A DNA stretch of 64,000 nt, taken from contig DAOMNO010000012.1 in the NCBI GenBank assembly GCA_035443885.1, positions 1 through 64,000 on the forward strand. The letters run 5' to 3'. Shown here piece after piece: positions 50,151 to 58,654 of the stretch. This DNA is from DAOMNO01 sp035443885 (lineage in GTDB: Bacteria; Planctomycetota; Phycisphaerae; Phycisphaerales; SM1A02). The notes under the pieces were generated by a model. The model worked only from the letters and a program-made list of their open reading frames with translations, did no database searches and was not told the origin of the DNA. The position numbers were made by a program, and so were the translations under genes. Each line of letters starts with the position of its first letter. Position 1 is the stretch's first letter.

Positions 50151-51572
50151 TCATCGCCTTGAACTCCGAATACGCGGTGCGGCACGGCCCTGCTCGCCGG
50201 TTGAGAGGAAGCCGGAGTAGTTCCGCATGAGCAGGTTGGCCTCGATCCGCTGAATGAGGTCCAGACCGACGCTCACGACGATCAGCAGACCAGTGCCGCC
50301 GAGGAAGCTGGCCACGAGGAACGGGATATCCATCTGCCGGGCGACGATGGCGGGGATGACCGCAATGACCGCCAGGAAGCCAGCACCGACGTAGGTAACT
50401 CGCTCCACCACGGTTTCAAGGTACTCCGCCGTTCGCGGACCAGGTCGCAGGCCGGGGATGAAGCTGCCGCTGTCACGAAGCTGTCGCGCCATATCTTCCG
50501 GGCTGAAGACGACGGTCGTCCAGAAGTAGCTGAAGAAGTAGATGAGTACGATCTCGAAGAGAATATAGATGTACTCACCCATCTGGAAGTTCTGATTGAG
50601 GAACGTCGTTGTCGTGATCCACCACTCCGCCGAACCTCCCGCGGTCGCCTGCGTGTTGAGGTAGCCGAAGAACGCAGAGGGGAAGATCATCAGCGAGCTG
50701 GCGAAGATGATGGGCATCACGCCCGCATGATTGATGCGGAGCGGCAGGTAGTGCTTCCCACCGCCGTACACCTTGCGGCCTCGCGTGTGCTTGGCCTGCT
50801 GAATCGGAATACGCCGCGTGGCCACGGTGATCAGAATCGCACCTGCTACGACGAGAATAAACGCACCGAGCAGGAAGATAACGCCCATCGGACCGATCGT
50901 GCCCGCATCATCAGACTGAATGCTGGGCCGGAAGTTGGTCGCCACCCAGTGCACGGCATTGGGCATCTGCGCGATGATGCCCGCGGTCAGAATCAACGAA
51001 ACGCCATTGCCGATGCCATACTTGTCAATCTGCTCGCCGAGCCACATGAGGAAGAGGCTGCCTGCGGTGAGCGACGTAACGCCCGCGATGAAGAACACCG
51101 CGATCGAACCTGCGCCGAGGAATTCCGGCTTGACGAGTTGCTGGCTGACCAGGAACTGCATCCACATGAACGCCTGGATCACGCACATGCCGACCGTGGC
51201 GTACCGCGTCCACTCGGTGATCTTCGCCTGACCGGACGCGCCTTCCTTTTTCAGCTCCTGCAAGCGAGGAATCGCCGTCTGAAGGAGCTGGAAAATAATC
51301 GACGCCGTGATGTACGGCATGATGCCGAGGCCGAAGATGGTGGAATGGCTGAATGAGCCGCCGGAGAAAATCTGGGCGTACTCAAGGAAGCGGCCGAAGC
51401 CGCCTTCGGATGATTCCGCGGCTTTGCGAGCGGATTCCGCCATCTGCGTCTGATCGACACCCGGAATGGGAACCCAGAAGCCGATGCGATAGACCGTGAT
51501 CACGCCGAGCGTGAACATGATGCGGTTTCGCAGTTCGGGGATTCTGAAGATGTTGATGAGTGCTTGAAGCAT
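50151..51572 (-). CDS. secY: preprotein translocase subunit SecY
   Basis: 473 residues with ten membrane segments. MLQALINIFRIPELRNRIMF, VPIPGVD, FSGGSFSHSTIFGLGIMPYI, TASIIFQLL, and IPGLRPGPRTAEYLETVVERVTYVGAGFL are the SecY signatures. An extra charged loop (ARKAAESSEGGFGRFLEYA) precedes the plug region. It forms the SecYEG channel of the inner membrane. It is 58 bp after rplO and is followed by a 274-bp gap before infA. Confidence 0.97.
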   Translation of the reverse strand: MLQALINIFRIPELRNRIMFTLGVITVYRIGFWVPIPGVDQTQMAESARKAAESSEGGFGRFLEYAQIFSGGSFSHSTIFGLGIMPYITASIIFQLLQTAIPRLQELKKEGASGQAKITEWTRYATVGMCVIQAFMWMQFLVSQQLVKPEFLGAGSIAVFFIAGVTSLTAGSLFLMWLGEQIDKYGIGNGVSLILTAGIIAQMPNAVHWVATNFRPSIQSDDAGTIGPMGVIFLLGAFILVVAGAILITVATRRIPIQQAKHTRGRKVYGGGKHYLPLRINHAGVMPIIFASSLMIFPSAFFGYLNTQATAGGSAEWWITTTTFLNQNFQMGEYIYILFEIVLIYFFSYFWTTVVFSPEDMARQLRDSGSFIPGLRPGPRTAEYLETVVERVTYVGAGFLAVIAVIPAIVARQMDIPFLVASFLGGTGLLIVVSVGLDLIQRIEANLLMRNYSGFLSTGEQGRAAPRIRSSRR

Positions 51573-51630
51573 GTCTCTCGTCGTTCAGGTGTCGGCGTGC
51601 GGCGCGGGCGGTGATGTCGCGCCGATTCCG

Positions 51631-52158
51631 TTACTCGCCGGCTTTGGTCTCCGCCTTCTTGGCGCTGCCCTTCTTGCGGGCCTTGGCGTCTGTGCGCGTC
51701 CACTTGGTGCGGACGATTTCCGTCGCGGTGCCACCCGCAGCTTCAATCTTCGCCTTGGCCGACGCAGAAAACTTACCTGCGGTGACCTTGAACTTCTTGG
51801 TCAGCGTGCCTTCGCCGAGCACCTTCAGCGGCAGCGATGCATCGCGCACGATGCCCGCGGCGGCGAGTGTCTCGACCGTGACTTCAGCACCATCTGCAAG
51901 GCGGGCTTCCAGCGTCTTCAGGTTGACGACGTGGAAAAGCCGCTCGAAGTCGAAGTTGCTGAAGCCACGCTTCGGAATGCGGCGCACAAACGGCATCTGG
52001 CCGCCTTCAAAGTAGGCGCGGCGACTGTTGCCAGAACGCGAACCAGCGCCCTTGTGGCCGCGCCCCGCCGTCTTGCCGGTACCGCTGCTCTCGCCGCGAC
52101 CAATGCGCTTCCGAGCGGGGTATTTGCCGACCTTTTCTGTAATCTCATGAATCATCAT
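51631..52158 (-). CDS. rplO: ribosomal protein L15
   Basis: 175 residues, longer than the usual 145-150 because of a Lys/Ala-rich tail (KWTRTDAKARKKGSAKKAET). Core motifs: KRIGRGESSGTGKTAGRGHKG, GSRSGNSRRAYFEGGQMPF, RRIPKRGFSNF. Two ATGs in a row; the second is at 52155. rpmD (L30), normally between rpsE and rplO, is missing: only 63 bp separate them. Confidence 0.96.
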   Translation of the reverse strand: MMIHEITEKVGKYPARKRIGRGESSGTGKTAGRGHKGAGSRSGNSRRAYFEGGQMPFVRRIPKRGFSNFDFERLFHVVNLKTLEARLADGAEVTVETLAAAGIVRDASLPLKVLGEGTLTKKFKVTAGKFSASAKAKIEAAGGTATEIVRTKWTRTDAKARKKGSAKKAETKAGE

Positions 52159-52221
52159 GGTGATGAATACTCCAGCTTGATTGGTCCCGGATGATCAGTA
52201 AATCGTTGGGTTCGTTGCGGT

Positions 52222-52941
52222 TCAGGACTGGCCTTCGCCGCCTTCTGCTGTCGTGTCGCCTGCTGGAGCGCCATCCTGACGCCTGCCGCGCCCACCGCCA
52301 CGACCGCCTGACGCGCCGCCGCGACCACCACGGCCACCGCGACCGCCCTTGGCATCTTGTCCCACGACATTCACCGGAGCCACGGCCTTCTCACCCGAAC
52401 CGGAAGCAGGCATGAACGCCTTGCCGCGCTCGATGGATTCTTCGACTTCGGTCATGCCCAATTGCACGCCGCGAAGCTGTTCGATGAGTTCCTTGGATCG
52501 AAGCTGCTCCAGACCGTTGATAACGGCCTTCACAAGGTTCTTGGGATTCGTGGACCCGAAGCTCTTGGTCAGGCAGTCCTGAATGCCCATCATTTCAAGC
52601 GGGGCGCGCGTGGCAGCACCGGCAATGACGCCCGTACCCGGCGAAGCGGGCAGGATGCGAACCGTGCACGCGCCGAATCGACCGGTTACCGCGTGGGGAA
52701 TGGTGCGGCCGACCATCGGAAACTGCGACATCTTCCGCTTGGCGACCTTCTGAGCCTTCTCAATCGCCTGCGGCACCTGATTGGCTTTGCCGTAACCGAT
52801 GCCGACCTGGCCGTGTCGATCGCCGACGACGACCAGCGCGCTGAAGCTGAAGCGACGACCGCCCTTGACGGTTGCAGCGGTGCGATACACACCGACCGTG
52901 GTCGATTCGAGTGATGATGTTGCGTCGAGCATTTCTGCCAT
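52222..52941 (-). CDS. rpsE: ribosomal protein S5 with an RGG-rich C-terminal tail
   Basis: 239 residues against about 165 in E. coli. Core: VYRTAATVKGGRRFSFSALV, VGDRHGQVGIGYGKANQVPQ, AIEKAQKVAKR, FPMVGRTIPH, VTGRFGACTVRILPASPGTG, VIAGAATRAPLEMMGIQDCL. The last 50 residues are GGRGGRGGRGGASGGRGGGR followed by GRRQ and an acidic end. Such RGG boxes bind RNA in other proteins; here the role is unknown. The tail is in frame and unbroken, so it is not an error of start choice. Confidence 0.96.
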   Translation of the reverse strand: MAEMLDATSSLESTTVGVYRTAATVKGGRRFSFSALVVVGDRHGQVGIGYGKANQVPQAIEKAQKVAKRKMSQFPMVGRTIPHAVTGRFGACTVRILPASPGTGVIAGAATRAPLEMMGIQDCLTKSFGSTNPKNLVKAVINGLEQLRSKELIEQLRGVQLGMTEVEESIERGKAFMPASGSGEKAVAPVNVVGQDAKGGRGGRGGRGGASGGRGGGRGRRQDGAPAGDTTAEGGEGQS

Positions 52942-53002
52942 TGGGTTGTCTCAGAAAAAGTGCTGCCTGCCGAGCGTGGCTTCGCGTGCGCGAAGCGACC
53001 TG

Positions 53003-53365
53003 TTAGAACTTCAAGCCCCCTTCGCGAGCTGCATCAGCCAGCGACTTGATGCGGCCGTGATACCGATATCCGTTGCGATCGAACACCACCGTCTCAATGC
53101 CGGCGGCTTTGGCTCGCTCCGCAATCGTCTTGCCAACCAACTGCGCCGCGGCCACGTTGCCGCCCTTCGCCACCTTGCTCGTCTTGTCCACAGTGGACGC
53201 GGAGACGATGGTGCGACCGGCAAGGTCGTCCACGATCTGAACGTAAATGTGCGCTGCGCTGCGGAACACCGTCAGGCGCGGGCGATGCGGCGTGCCGAGC
53301 ACGCGCTTGCGGATGCCGGTCTTGCGACGATTGCGTTGAGCGGACTTGCGTGTAATGCGATTCAT
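53003..53365 (-). CDS. rplR: ribosomal protein L18
   Basis: 120 residues. [52 protein letters not shown] and [20 protein letters not shown] then AREGGLKF are L18 signatures (5S rRNA binding). GAGGT lies 7 bases before the ATG. Confidence 0.97.
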   Translation of the reverse strand: MNRITRKSAQRNRRKTGIRKRVLGTPHRPRLTVFRSAAHIYVQIVDDLAGRTIVSASTVDKTSKVAKGGNVAAAQLVGKTIAERAKAAGIETVVFDRNGYRYHGRIKSLADAAREGGLKF

Positions 53366-53390
53366 GACGATACCTCGCGGCTGACCTCAA

Positions 53391-53948
53391 TCAGGCGCCG
53401 AAGACCTTGCCCTGCTTGCGAATGATGATTTCGTCGGTGTACTTGATGCCTTTGCCGTTGTAAGGCTCAGGCGGACGCTTGGAACGAATCTCAGCGGCGA
53501 ACTGGCCGACAGCCTGCTTATCTGCACCAGTAACCGTAATGAACTGGCCATCGATTGCGAACTGAACGCCAGCGGGAACTTTCATATCCACAGGCAGACA
53601 GTAGCCAACGTTGAGCTGCAGGTTCTTGCCGACGGTCTTCGCGTTCCAACCCACGCCGACAACTTCGAGCTTCTTCTCATAGCCCTTCGTAACGCCGTCG
53701 ATCATGCACTGAATGCGCGCCCTCGTCGTGCCCCAGTAGGCGCGGCTGGCGCGATCTTCCATGCGCGACTCCGGAATCGTGCAGGTAACGGCCTTCTCGG
53801 CTTCATCCCACTTCACGTTGACCTCGGGACGATGGACATAAGACAGCTTGCCCTTGGAACCCTCCACATTGATGGTGCGGGTCTTCGGGTCGATCGAGAT
53901 TTTGACGCCGGACGGAACGGCGACTGCTTTCTTTCCAATACGGGACAT
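53391..53948 (-). CDS. rplF: ribosomal protein L6
   Basis: 185 residues. MSRIGKKAVAVPSGVKISID, VEGSKGKLSYVHRPEV, GVGWNAKTVGKNLQLNVGY and RSKRPPEPYNGKGIKYTDE, the L6 C-terminal signature (PExYKGKGI). It sits at the stalk-base side of the large subunit. 25 bp before rplR. Confidence 0.97.
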   Translation of the reverse strand: MSRIGKKAVAVPSGVKISIDPKTRTINVEGSKGKLSYVHRPEVNVKWDEAEKAVTCTIPESRMEDRASRAYWGTTRARIQCMIDGVTKGYEKKLEVVGVGWNAKTVGKNLQLNVGYCLPVDMKVPAGVQFAIDGQFITVTGADKQAVGQFAAEIRSKRPPEPYNGKGIKYTDEIIIRKQGKVFGA

Positions 53949-53998
53949 GGCTGTGTTCCAGAAGTTGCTGGAGAGTCAAACTGGGAAATCTTGCTGCC

Positions 53999-54397
53999 TT
54001 ACGTAACGATGGCGACCACTTCACCGCCAACGCGCTTCTCGCGACACGCACGATCGCTAAAGACGCCCGCGCTGGTGGACACGATGGCGATGCCCATGCC
54101 CTGAAGCGGCTTTGGCAGGCCGTCCACGCCGCTATACACACGGCGGCCAGGCTTGGAGACGCGATCAATGGTGTTGAGCACGCGCTCGCCGCGCGGGCCG
54201 TAGTTCAGGTTCACCTGAAGCACACCCTGCCTGCCGTCGTCGATGATCTCGAAGGACTTGAGGTAGCCCTCGTCCACGAGCACCTGCGCGACGCCACGGT
54301 TGAGCTTGTTGTTCAAGCACTTCACCGTGCGGGCGTTGTTGCGGGCCGCATTGCGGATGCGGGTGAGCATATCGGCTGTGAGGTCTTGCTGGGACAT
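53999..54397 (-). CDS. rpsH: ribosomal protein S8
   Basis: 132 residues. DLTADMLTRIRNAARNNART, VDEGYLKSFEIIDDGRQGV, ISKPGRR-type region VSKPGRRVYSGVDGLPKPLQ and GMGIAIVSTSAGVFSDRACR identify S8. 55 bp after rpsN. Confidence 0.97.
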   Translation of the reverse strand: MSQQDLTADMLTRIRNAARNNARTVKCLNNKLNRGVAQVLVDEGYLKSFEIIDDGRQGVLQVNLNYGPRGERVLNTIDRVSKPGRRVYSGVDGLPKPLQGMGIAIVSTSAGVFSDRACREKRVGGEVVAIVT

Positions 54398-54452
54398 AGG
54401 AAGTTCTGTGGTCTGAGTTCTGAGTGCTGAATCGCCGCGAAGTCTTGCGGGG

Positions 54453-54638
54453 TTACCAACTGGCCTTTCGCATGCCGGGAATCATGCCCTGCAGCGCGAG
54501 TTCGCGAAGCACGATGCGGCTGACACCGAACTTGCGGTACACGCCGCGAGCGCGGCCCGTAATCTGGCACCGGTTCACTTTCCTCGTGGAGAACTTGGGG
54601 GTGCGCTTCATCTTGGCGAACTTGGCTTTGCTGGCCAT
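54453..54638 (-). CDS. rpsN: ribosomal protein S14, short type without the zinc cysteines
   Basis: 61 residues, the length of the zinc-type S14. Family core [20 protein letters not shown] then [14 protein letters not shown]. In the zinc form positions 24, 27, 40 and 43 are Cys. Here they are Cys, Thr, Ser and Val, so the zinc site is lost while the short frame is kept. It sits in the usual place between rplE and rpsH. Compare L36 at 49514, which has lost its site in the same way. Confidence 0.95.
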   Translation of the reverse strand: MASKAKFAKMKRTPKFSTRKVNRCQITGRARGVYRKFGVSRIVLRELALQGMIPGMRKASW

Positions 54639-54708
54639 TTACTTCATCCTCTTTCAATCGCAGCATCTGCGGCGAAAAACAATCCTGTTGCGAAAACCCG
54701 AATGCAGG

Positions 54709-55287
54709 TCAGTTGCCTTCCTTCACGAACGGCATGCCGAGCTGCTCAAGCAGATACCGGCTCATCTTCGGGTTCGAATTCTCGATGACCACGTTGATGT
54801 GCATGCCGTGGCTGAACGTAACGTTCGCCATGTTGATTTCCGGCCACACGGCCTGTTCCGTGAGACCGAGCGAGTAGCTGCCACCCTTGTCGAACGCCTT
54901 GTCCTTCACCCCGCGGAAGTCCTTGATACGCGGGATCGCGAGATTCATCAGGCGATCAAGGAAGTGCCACATGCGATCGCGACGGAGCGTAACCATGAAC
55001 GCGCTCGGCGCACCTTCACGAACCTTGAAGTTCGCGACCGACTTGCGGGCGTTGATCATCACCGGGCGCTGACCGGAAATGGTGGACAGCGTGGACATCA
55101 CCGTCTCGCGAATCTCCGGCTTGAGCTTCTGGTTCTCAAGGTACCGGCCAACACCGCAGTTGATCACAACCTTCGTGATCTTCGGAAGCTGGTGCACGTT
55201 GCGCAGGCCGAACTCCTTCATCACCTTGGGAGCGACAGTTTCCTCGTAGAGGCTCTGGAGTCGGGGTTTTTGTTTCTGGGCGACCAT
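54709..55287 (-). CDS. rplE: ribosomal protein L5
   Basis: 192 residues. LQSLYEETVAPKVMKEFGLR, LPKITKVVINCGVG, ISGQRPVMINARKSVANFKV, REGAPSAFMVTLRRDRMWHF and RIKDFRGVKDKAFDKGGSYS are the L5 blocks (5S rRNA, central protuberance). 70 bp before rpsN. Confidence 0.97.
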   Translation of the reverse strand: MVAQKQKPRLQSLYEETVAPKVMKEFGLRNVHQLPKITKVVINCGVGRYLENQKLKPEIRETVMSTLSTISGQRPVMINARKSVANFKVREGAPSAFMVTLRRDRMWHFLDRLMNLAIPRIKDFRGVKDKAFDKGGSYSLGLTEQAVWPEINMANVTFSHGMHINVVIENSNPKMSRYLLEQLGMPFVKEGN

Positions 55288-55309
55288 GATCTCGTTCCTG
55301 CTCGAATGG

Positions 55310-55726
55310 TTACTTGGCGGCCTTGGCCTTCTTCGTTGTCGTCTTCTTCTTCACCGGTGCAGTGGCGGGCTTGGCGGCCTTCACCGGCTTGCCTTCACCG
55401 CGCGGGCCGTGCAGCGTGTGTAGCGTCTTGCCGTTGCGGACAGCGACACGCGCCTTCGTGCCGTCCGCAGCCGTCTCAAAGCGGACGCGCGTCGGCTTGC
55501 CGTCCACGACGGGGCTGACATTGCTGATGTGGATCGGCATCTCGCGACGGATGATGCCGCCCTTGGGGTTCGCCTGCGAGGGCTTCAGGTGCTTCACGCG
55601 AACGTTGATGCCCTGCACGACGACCCGATCCTTGTCGCCGAGGATGCGAAGCACTTCGCCGGTCGCGCCGCGCTCGTTGCCTGCGGTCACGATGACCTGA
55701 TCACCTTTACGAATATGCTTCGGCAT
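55310..55726 (-). CDS. rplX: ribosomal protein L24
   Basis: 138 residues. A KOW motif (IRKGDQVIVTAGNERGATGE) and VVVQGINVRVKHLKPSQANP, PKGGIIRREMPIHISNVSPV are typical. A Lys/Ala/Thr-rich tail (APVKKKTTTKKAKAAK) extends it past the common 105 residues. Its ATG overlaps the rplN stop by one base (TGATG), with GGAGG inside the end of rplN as ribosome binding site, so the two are coupled. Confidence 0.96.
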   Translation of the reverse strand: MPKHIRKGDQVIVTAGNERGATGEVLRILGDKDRVVVQGINVRVKHLKPSQANPKGGIIRREMPIHISNVSPVVDGKPTRVRFETAADGTKARVAVRNGKTLHTLHGPRGEGKPVKAAKPATAPVKKKTTTKKAKAAK

Positions 55727-56112
55727 CACACCACCTCCGCGGCGAGAGAGACGATCTTCATGTAGTTCTTCTCACGCAGTTCGCGAGCGACCGCGCCGAA
55801 GATGCGAGTGCCCTTCGGGTTGCCATCCTCGTTGATAAGGACGCACGCGTTGGAGTCGAAGCGAACATACGAGCCGTCGTCGCGACGGGTTGGGTACTTC
55901 GTGCGAACGATGACGGCCTTGACTTTGTCGCCGGCTTTCACGTCCGCATTGGGCAGAGCCTTCTTGACGGCGCACATGACGCGATCGCCCACGCCGACGG
56001 ATCGACGGGTGAATCGGCCTCGCGCGCCGGAACCGCCGGGCACGCCGATGATCATCACCTCGCGGGCGCCGCTGTTGTCGGCCACACTCAATCTTGATTC
56101 ATTCTGCAACAT
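55726..56112 (-). CDS. rplN: ribosomal protein L14
   Basis: 128 residues. [68 protein letters not shown] then [20 protein letters not shown], standard L14 blocks at the subunit interface. 54 bp after rpsQ. Confidence 0.98.
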   Translation of the reverse strand: MLQNESRLSVADNSGAREVMIIGVPGGSGARGRFTRRSVGVGDRVMCAVKKALPNADVKAGDKVKAVIVRTKYPTRRDDGSYVRFDSNACVLINEDGNPKGTRIFGAVARELREKNYMKIVSLAAEVV

Positions 56113-56166
56113 GGCAAATCACTTTCGTTCGCGCCTCGCGCGAAACGCTGTTCCTTCCTGACTCGT

Positions 56167-56454
56167 TCAGACCAACTGCTCCGTTGCCTTATGAACGATG
56201 CGCAGCAGCACCCACGACTTGGTCTTGGAGATCGGCCTGCACTCGGCGATCTCCACCCGGTCGCCCACCTTCGAGGCGTTCTGCTCGTCGTGGACGTGCA
56301 GAACGGTGCGGCGGCGGATGTACTTTCCGTACTTCGGGTGCTTCACGGAGTAGCTGATCGAGACCTTGCGGGTCTTGTTGCGAGCGTCAGACTCGACGAC
56401 GCCAATGCGCCTCGGCGACTTTTCCGGCACGTTGATTTCTTTGGTGTGTGACAC
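56167..56454 (-). CDS. rpsQ: ribosomal protein S17
   Basis: 95 residues with a GTG start. [72 protein letters not shown] identify S17, an OB-fold protein binding 16S rRNA. 21 bp after rpmC. Confidence 0.96.
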   Translation of the reverse strand: MSHTKEINVPEKSPRRIGVVESDARNKTRKVSISYSVKHPKYGKYIRRRTVLHVHDEQNASKVGDRVEIAECRPISKTKSWVLLRIVHKATEQLV

Positions 56455-56475
56455 GGTCGTTCTCGTGGTATCGGG

Positions 56476-56673
56476 TTAGCTGGCCTGGGCGGCGCGACGG
56501 CTGCGCTCGGTGAGCACACGGGCAAGGTCGCGCCGAACCTTCCCAAACTGCGAGGTATCCTGAATCTTCTCCGTCACTGCCTGCGTGCGCAGTTCGAAGA
56601 GCCGCTGCCGCAGACGCGCGGCCTCGATGCTGATTTCCTCGTCGTTGAGCTTTCGTACTTCTCGGGACTTCAT
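56476..56673 (-). CDS. rpmC: ribosomal protein L29
   Basis: 65 residues: MKSREVRKLNDEEISIEAAR, LRQRLFELRTQAVTEKIQDT, QFGKVRRDLARVLTERSRRA. Two helices and the KVRRxIAR signature of L29, near the peptide exit tunnel. 60 bp after rplP. Confidence 0.95.
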   Translation of the reverse strand: MKSREVRKLNDEEISIEAARLRQRLFELRTQAVTEKIQDTSQFGKVRRDLARVLTERSRRAAQAS

Positions 56674-56733
56674 GGTTGTTCTCAGGTGTAAGGTCTGAGT
56701 GGTTGTTTCAAACTTCGTCTTCTCGATCTTCGA

Positions 56734-57153
56734 TTACACGGCCAGACGACGGCCCACGAATCGGCAACGAACCGGCATCTTGTGCGCCACACGCGCCAAA
56801 GCCTGCTTCGCCGTATCTTCCGGCACACCCGTGATCTCAAAGAGCATGGTGCCGGGCTTGATGCGTGCTGCCCAGTAATCCGTATCCGCCTTGCCCTTAC
56901 CCATTCGCGTTTCCAGCGGCTTCTTTGAAATCGGCTTATCCGGGAACACGCGGATGAACACCTTGCCCTGACGGCGAAGGAAGTGCTGGGCCGCAATTCG
57001 GCCCGCTTCGAGCTGACGCGCGGTGAGCCAGTGAGGCTCAAGCGCCTGCAGGCCGTAATCACCGTACGCGACATAGTTGCCGCGCGTGGCGTTGCCCTTG
57101 AGCTTGCCGCGCATCTGCTTGCGGAACTTGATTCGCTTTGGCATCCGTGGCAT
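56734..57153 (-). CDS. rplP: ribosomal protein L16
   Basis: 139 residues. MPKRIKFRKQMRGKLKGNAT, FGxYGLQALEP-type YGDYGLQALEPHWLTARQLE, RIAAQHFLRRQGKVFIRVFP, KPLETRMGKGKADTDYWAAR, the L16 signatures at the A-site side of the large subunit. 84 bp after rpsC. Confidence 0.97.
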   Translation of the reverse strand: MPRMPKRIKFRKQMRGKLKGNATRGNYVAYGDYGLQALEPHWLTARQLEAGRIAAQHFLRRQGKVFIRVFPDKPISKKPLETRMGKGKADTDYWAARIKPGTMLFEITGVPEDTAKQALARVAHKMPVRCRFVGRRLAV

Positions 57154-57237
57154 GGTTCTTCAATCCTCGGTCGTGTCTGTCGGTCTCAGTTCAAGTCGTT
57201 CAAGTTTCGCCAGGGTTGATCGCCCTGACGCCCATTC

Positions 57238-57942
57238 TTAGCGGCGGCCTCGTGCGCGAGCGCGAGCGCCAGCAGCGCGGGAGTCGATCTGCTCTTCCTC
57301 TGCGGTGCTGTACATGCCCTTATAGACCCACACCTTGATGCCCAGCGTGCCATATGTCGTGTGCGCGGGGACGCAGGAGTAGTCCACGTTGGCCTGAAGC
57401 GTGGAGAGCGGAATCGAGCCGAGACGCTGGCTGAAGGTGCGGGACATTTCCGCACCGCCCAGGCGGCCGGACACCTGAATGCGCACACCCTTCGCGCCGT
57501 TCTGCATCGCACCTTCGCATCGCTGCTTCAACAGGCGACGGAAGTTCGCTCGCTTCTTCATCTGCTCCGCGATCGCTTCCGCAATCAATCGAGCATCCGT
57601 ATCCGGGTTGTTGATCTCGATGATCTTTACCGAGACCTTGCGACCGGTGAGAGCTTGCAGATCGGCCGTCAGCTTCTCGATCTCCTGGCCCTTCGGCCCG
57701 ATGACGAGACCTGGCCGCGCCGTCTTCACGATGACCGTCAGCTCTTCGCGGGTGCGCTCGATGTGAATATCCGAGACGGCTGCGAATGGAGGCGTGCGGT
57801 TCAGTCGCTTATCGACGTACTGGCGGATGCGATAATCCTCGACCAGCAGCTCGGCGAAGAGAGCCTTCGGCGCATACCAGCGAGACTTGTGTCCCTCAGT
57901 GACGCCGACGCGGAAACCAAATGGATGGGTCTTCTGTCCCAT
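57238..57942 (-). CDS. rpsC: ribosomal protein S3
   Basis: 234 residues. MGQKTHPFGFRVGVTEGHKS, KH domain with VIGPKGQEIEKLTADLQALT, AEQMKKRANFRRLLKQRCEG, GAKGVRIQVSGRLGGAEMSR, and GIKVWVYKG near the end. C-terminus Ala/Arg-rich. It shapes the mRNA entry site. GAGGAG lies 10 bases before the ATG, across the end of rplV. Confidence 0.97.
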   Translation of the reverse strand: MGQKTHPFGFRVGVTEGHKSRWYAPKALFAELLVEDYRIRQYVDKRLNRTPPFAAVSDIHIERTREELTVIVKTARPGLVIGPKGQEIEKLTADLQALTGRKVSVKIIEINNPDTDARLIAEAIAEQMKKRANFRRLLKQRCEGAMQNGAKGVRIQVSGRLGGAEMSRTFSQRLGSIPLSTLQANVDYSCVPAHTTYGTLGIKVWVYKGMYSTAEEEQIDSRAAGARARARGRR

Positions 57943-57947
57943 TGAAA

Positions 57948-58280
57948 TCAGCTCCTCTGATCCACGACCACGTGGAGGTGGCTGGTGCGCTTGTTGATTG
58001 GATGCGCCCGGCCGCGATCCTTCGGCTGGAAGCGCTTGATGGTCGGCCCTTCATCGACGAAGGACTCCTTGACGTACAACTCCTCAATGCGAGCGTCGCG
58101 CTCCTCAGCATTGGCGATCGCGCTCTTCAGCACGGCCTTGAGGTACCACGCGGCACGCTTCTTTGAGAGTTGAAGCTGCGTCATGGCGTCGTCCACGCTC
58201 ATGCCGCGAATGAGGTCCGCCACCAGACGGGCCTTCCGCGGAGCGATGCGGGCGAAACGATGTGTTGCTTGATATGCCAT
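57948..58280 (-). CDS. rplV: ribosomal protein L22
   Basis: 110 residues. [39 protein letters not shown], and the tunnel-lining hairpin region [20 protein letters not shown] followed by HLHVVV. Five bp upstream of rpsC. Confidence 0.97.
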   Translation of the reverse strand: MAYQATHRFARIAPRKARLVADLIRGMSVDDAMTQLQLSKKRAAWYLKAVLKSAIANAEERDARIEELYVKESFVDEGPTIKRFQPKDRGRAHPINKRTSHLHVVVDQRS

Positions 58281-58317
58281 GGCAAATAACTTCCGAATGC
58301 AGCGAACGGCAAACTTC

Positions 58318-58605
58318 TTACTTCTTGGCGACGGCCACGCCTTCCTTCTTGTTCGTGTGGCCGCGGAACATGCGGGTCGGGCTGAACTCGCCCAGCTTGT
58401 GGCCCACCATGTCTTCCGTCACAAACACGTCAATGAACGCGCGACCGTTATGCACTTGGAACGTGAACCCGACGAACTCCGGCACGATGGTGCAGGCGCG
58501 CGCCCAGGTCTTGATGGGCTTCTTCGAAGTGCTGCCGCTCTGACGCTCCACCTTGCGATAGAGCTTCTCATTGACGAACGGGCCTTTTTTCAGTGATCGG
58601 GACAT
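58318..58605 (-). CDS. rpsS: ribosomal protein S19
   Basis: 95 residues. [73 protein letters not shown], all S19 hallmarks. Short Lys/Ala C-terminus. 49 bp after rplB. Confidence 0.98.
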   Translation of the reverse strand: MSRSLKKGPFVNEKLYRKVERQSGSTSKKPIKTWARACTIVPEFVGFTFQVHNGRAFIDVFVTEDMVGHKLGEFSPTRMFRGHTNKKEGVAVAKK

Positions 58606-58654
58606 AAGTCAGTTCCGAAATCCGTGTGCTGTTTCAAATACCAGAGAATCCGTG

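Noticed and set aside
49894..50154. 86-codon frame between secY and infA
   Set aside because: It overlaps the secY stop, is Ser/Arg-rich and does not resemble adk, map or any known gene.
54424..55518. 364-codon open frame antisense to rpsN and rplE
   Set aside because: Shadow of ribosomal genes, no ribosome binding site.
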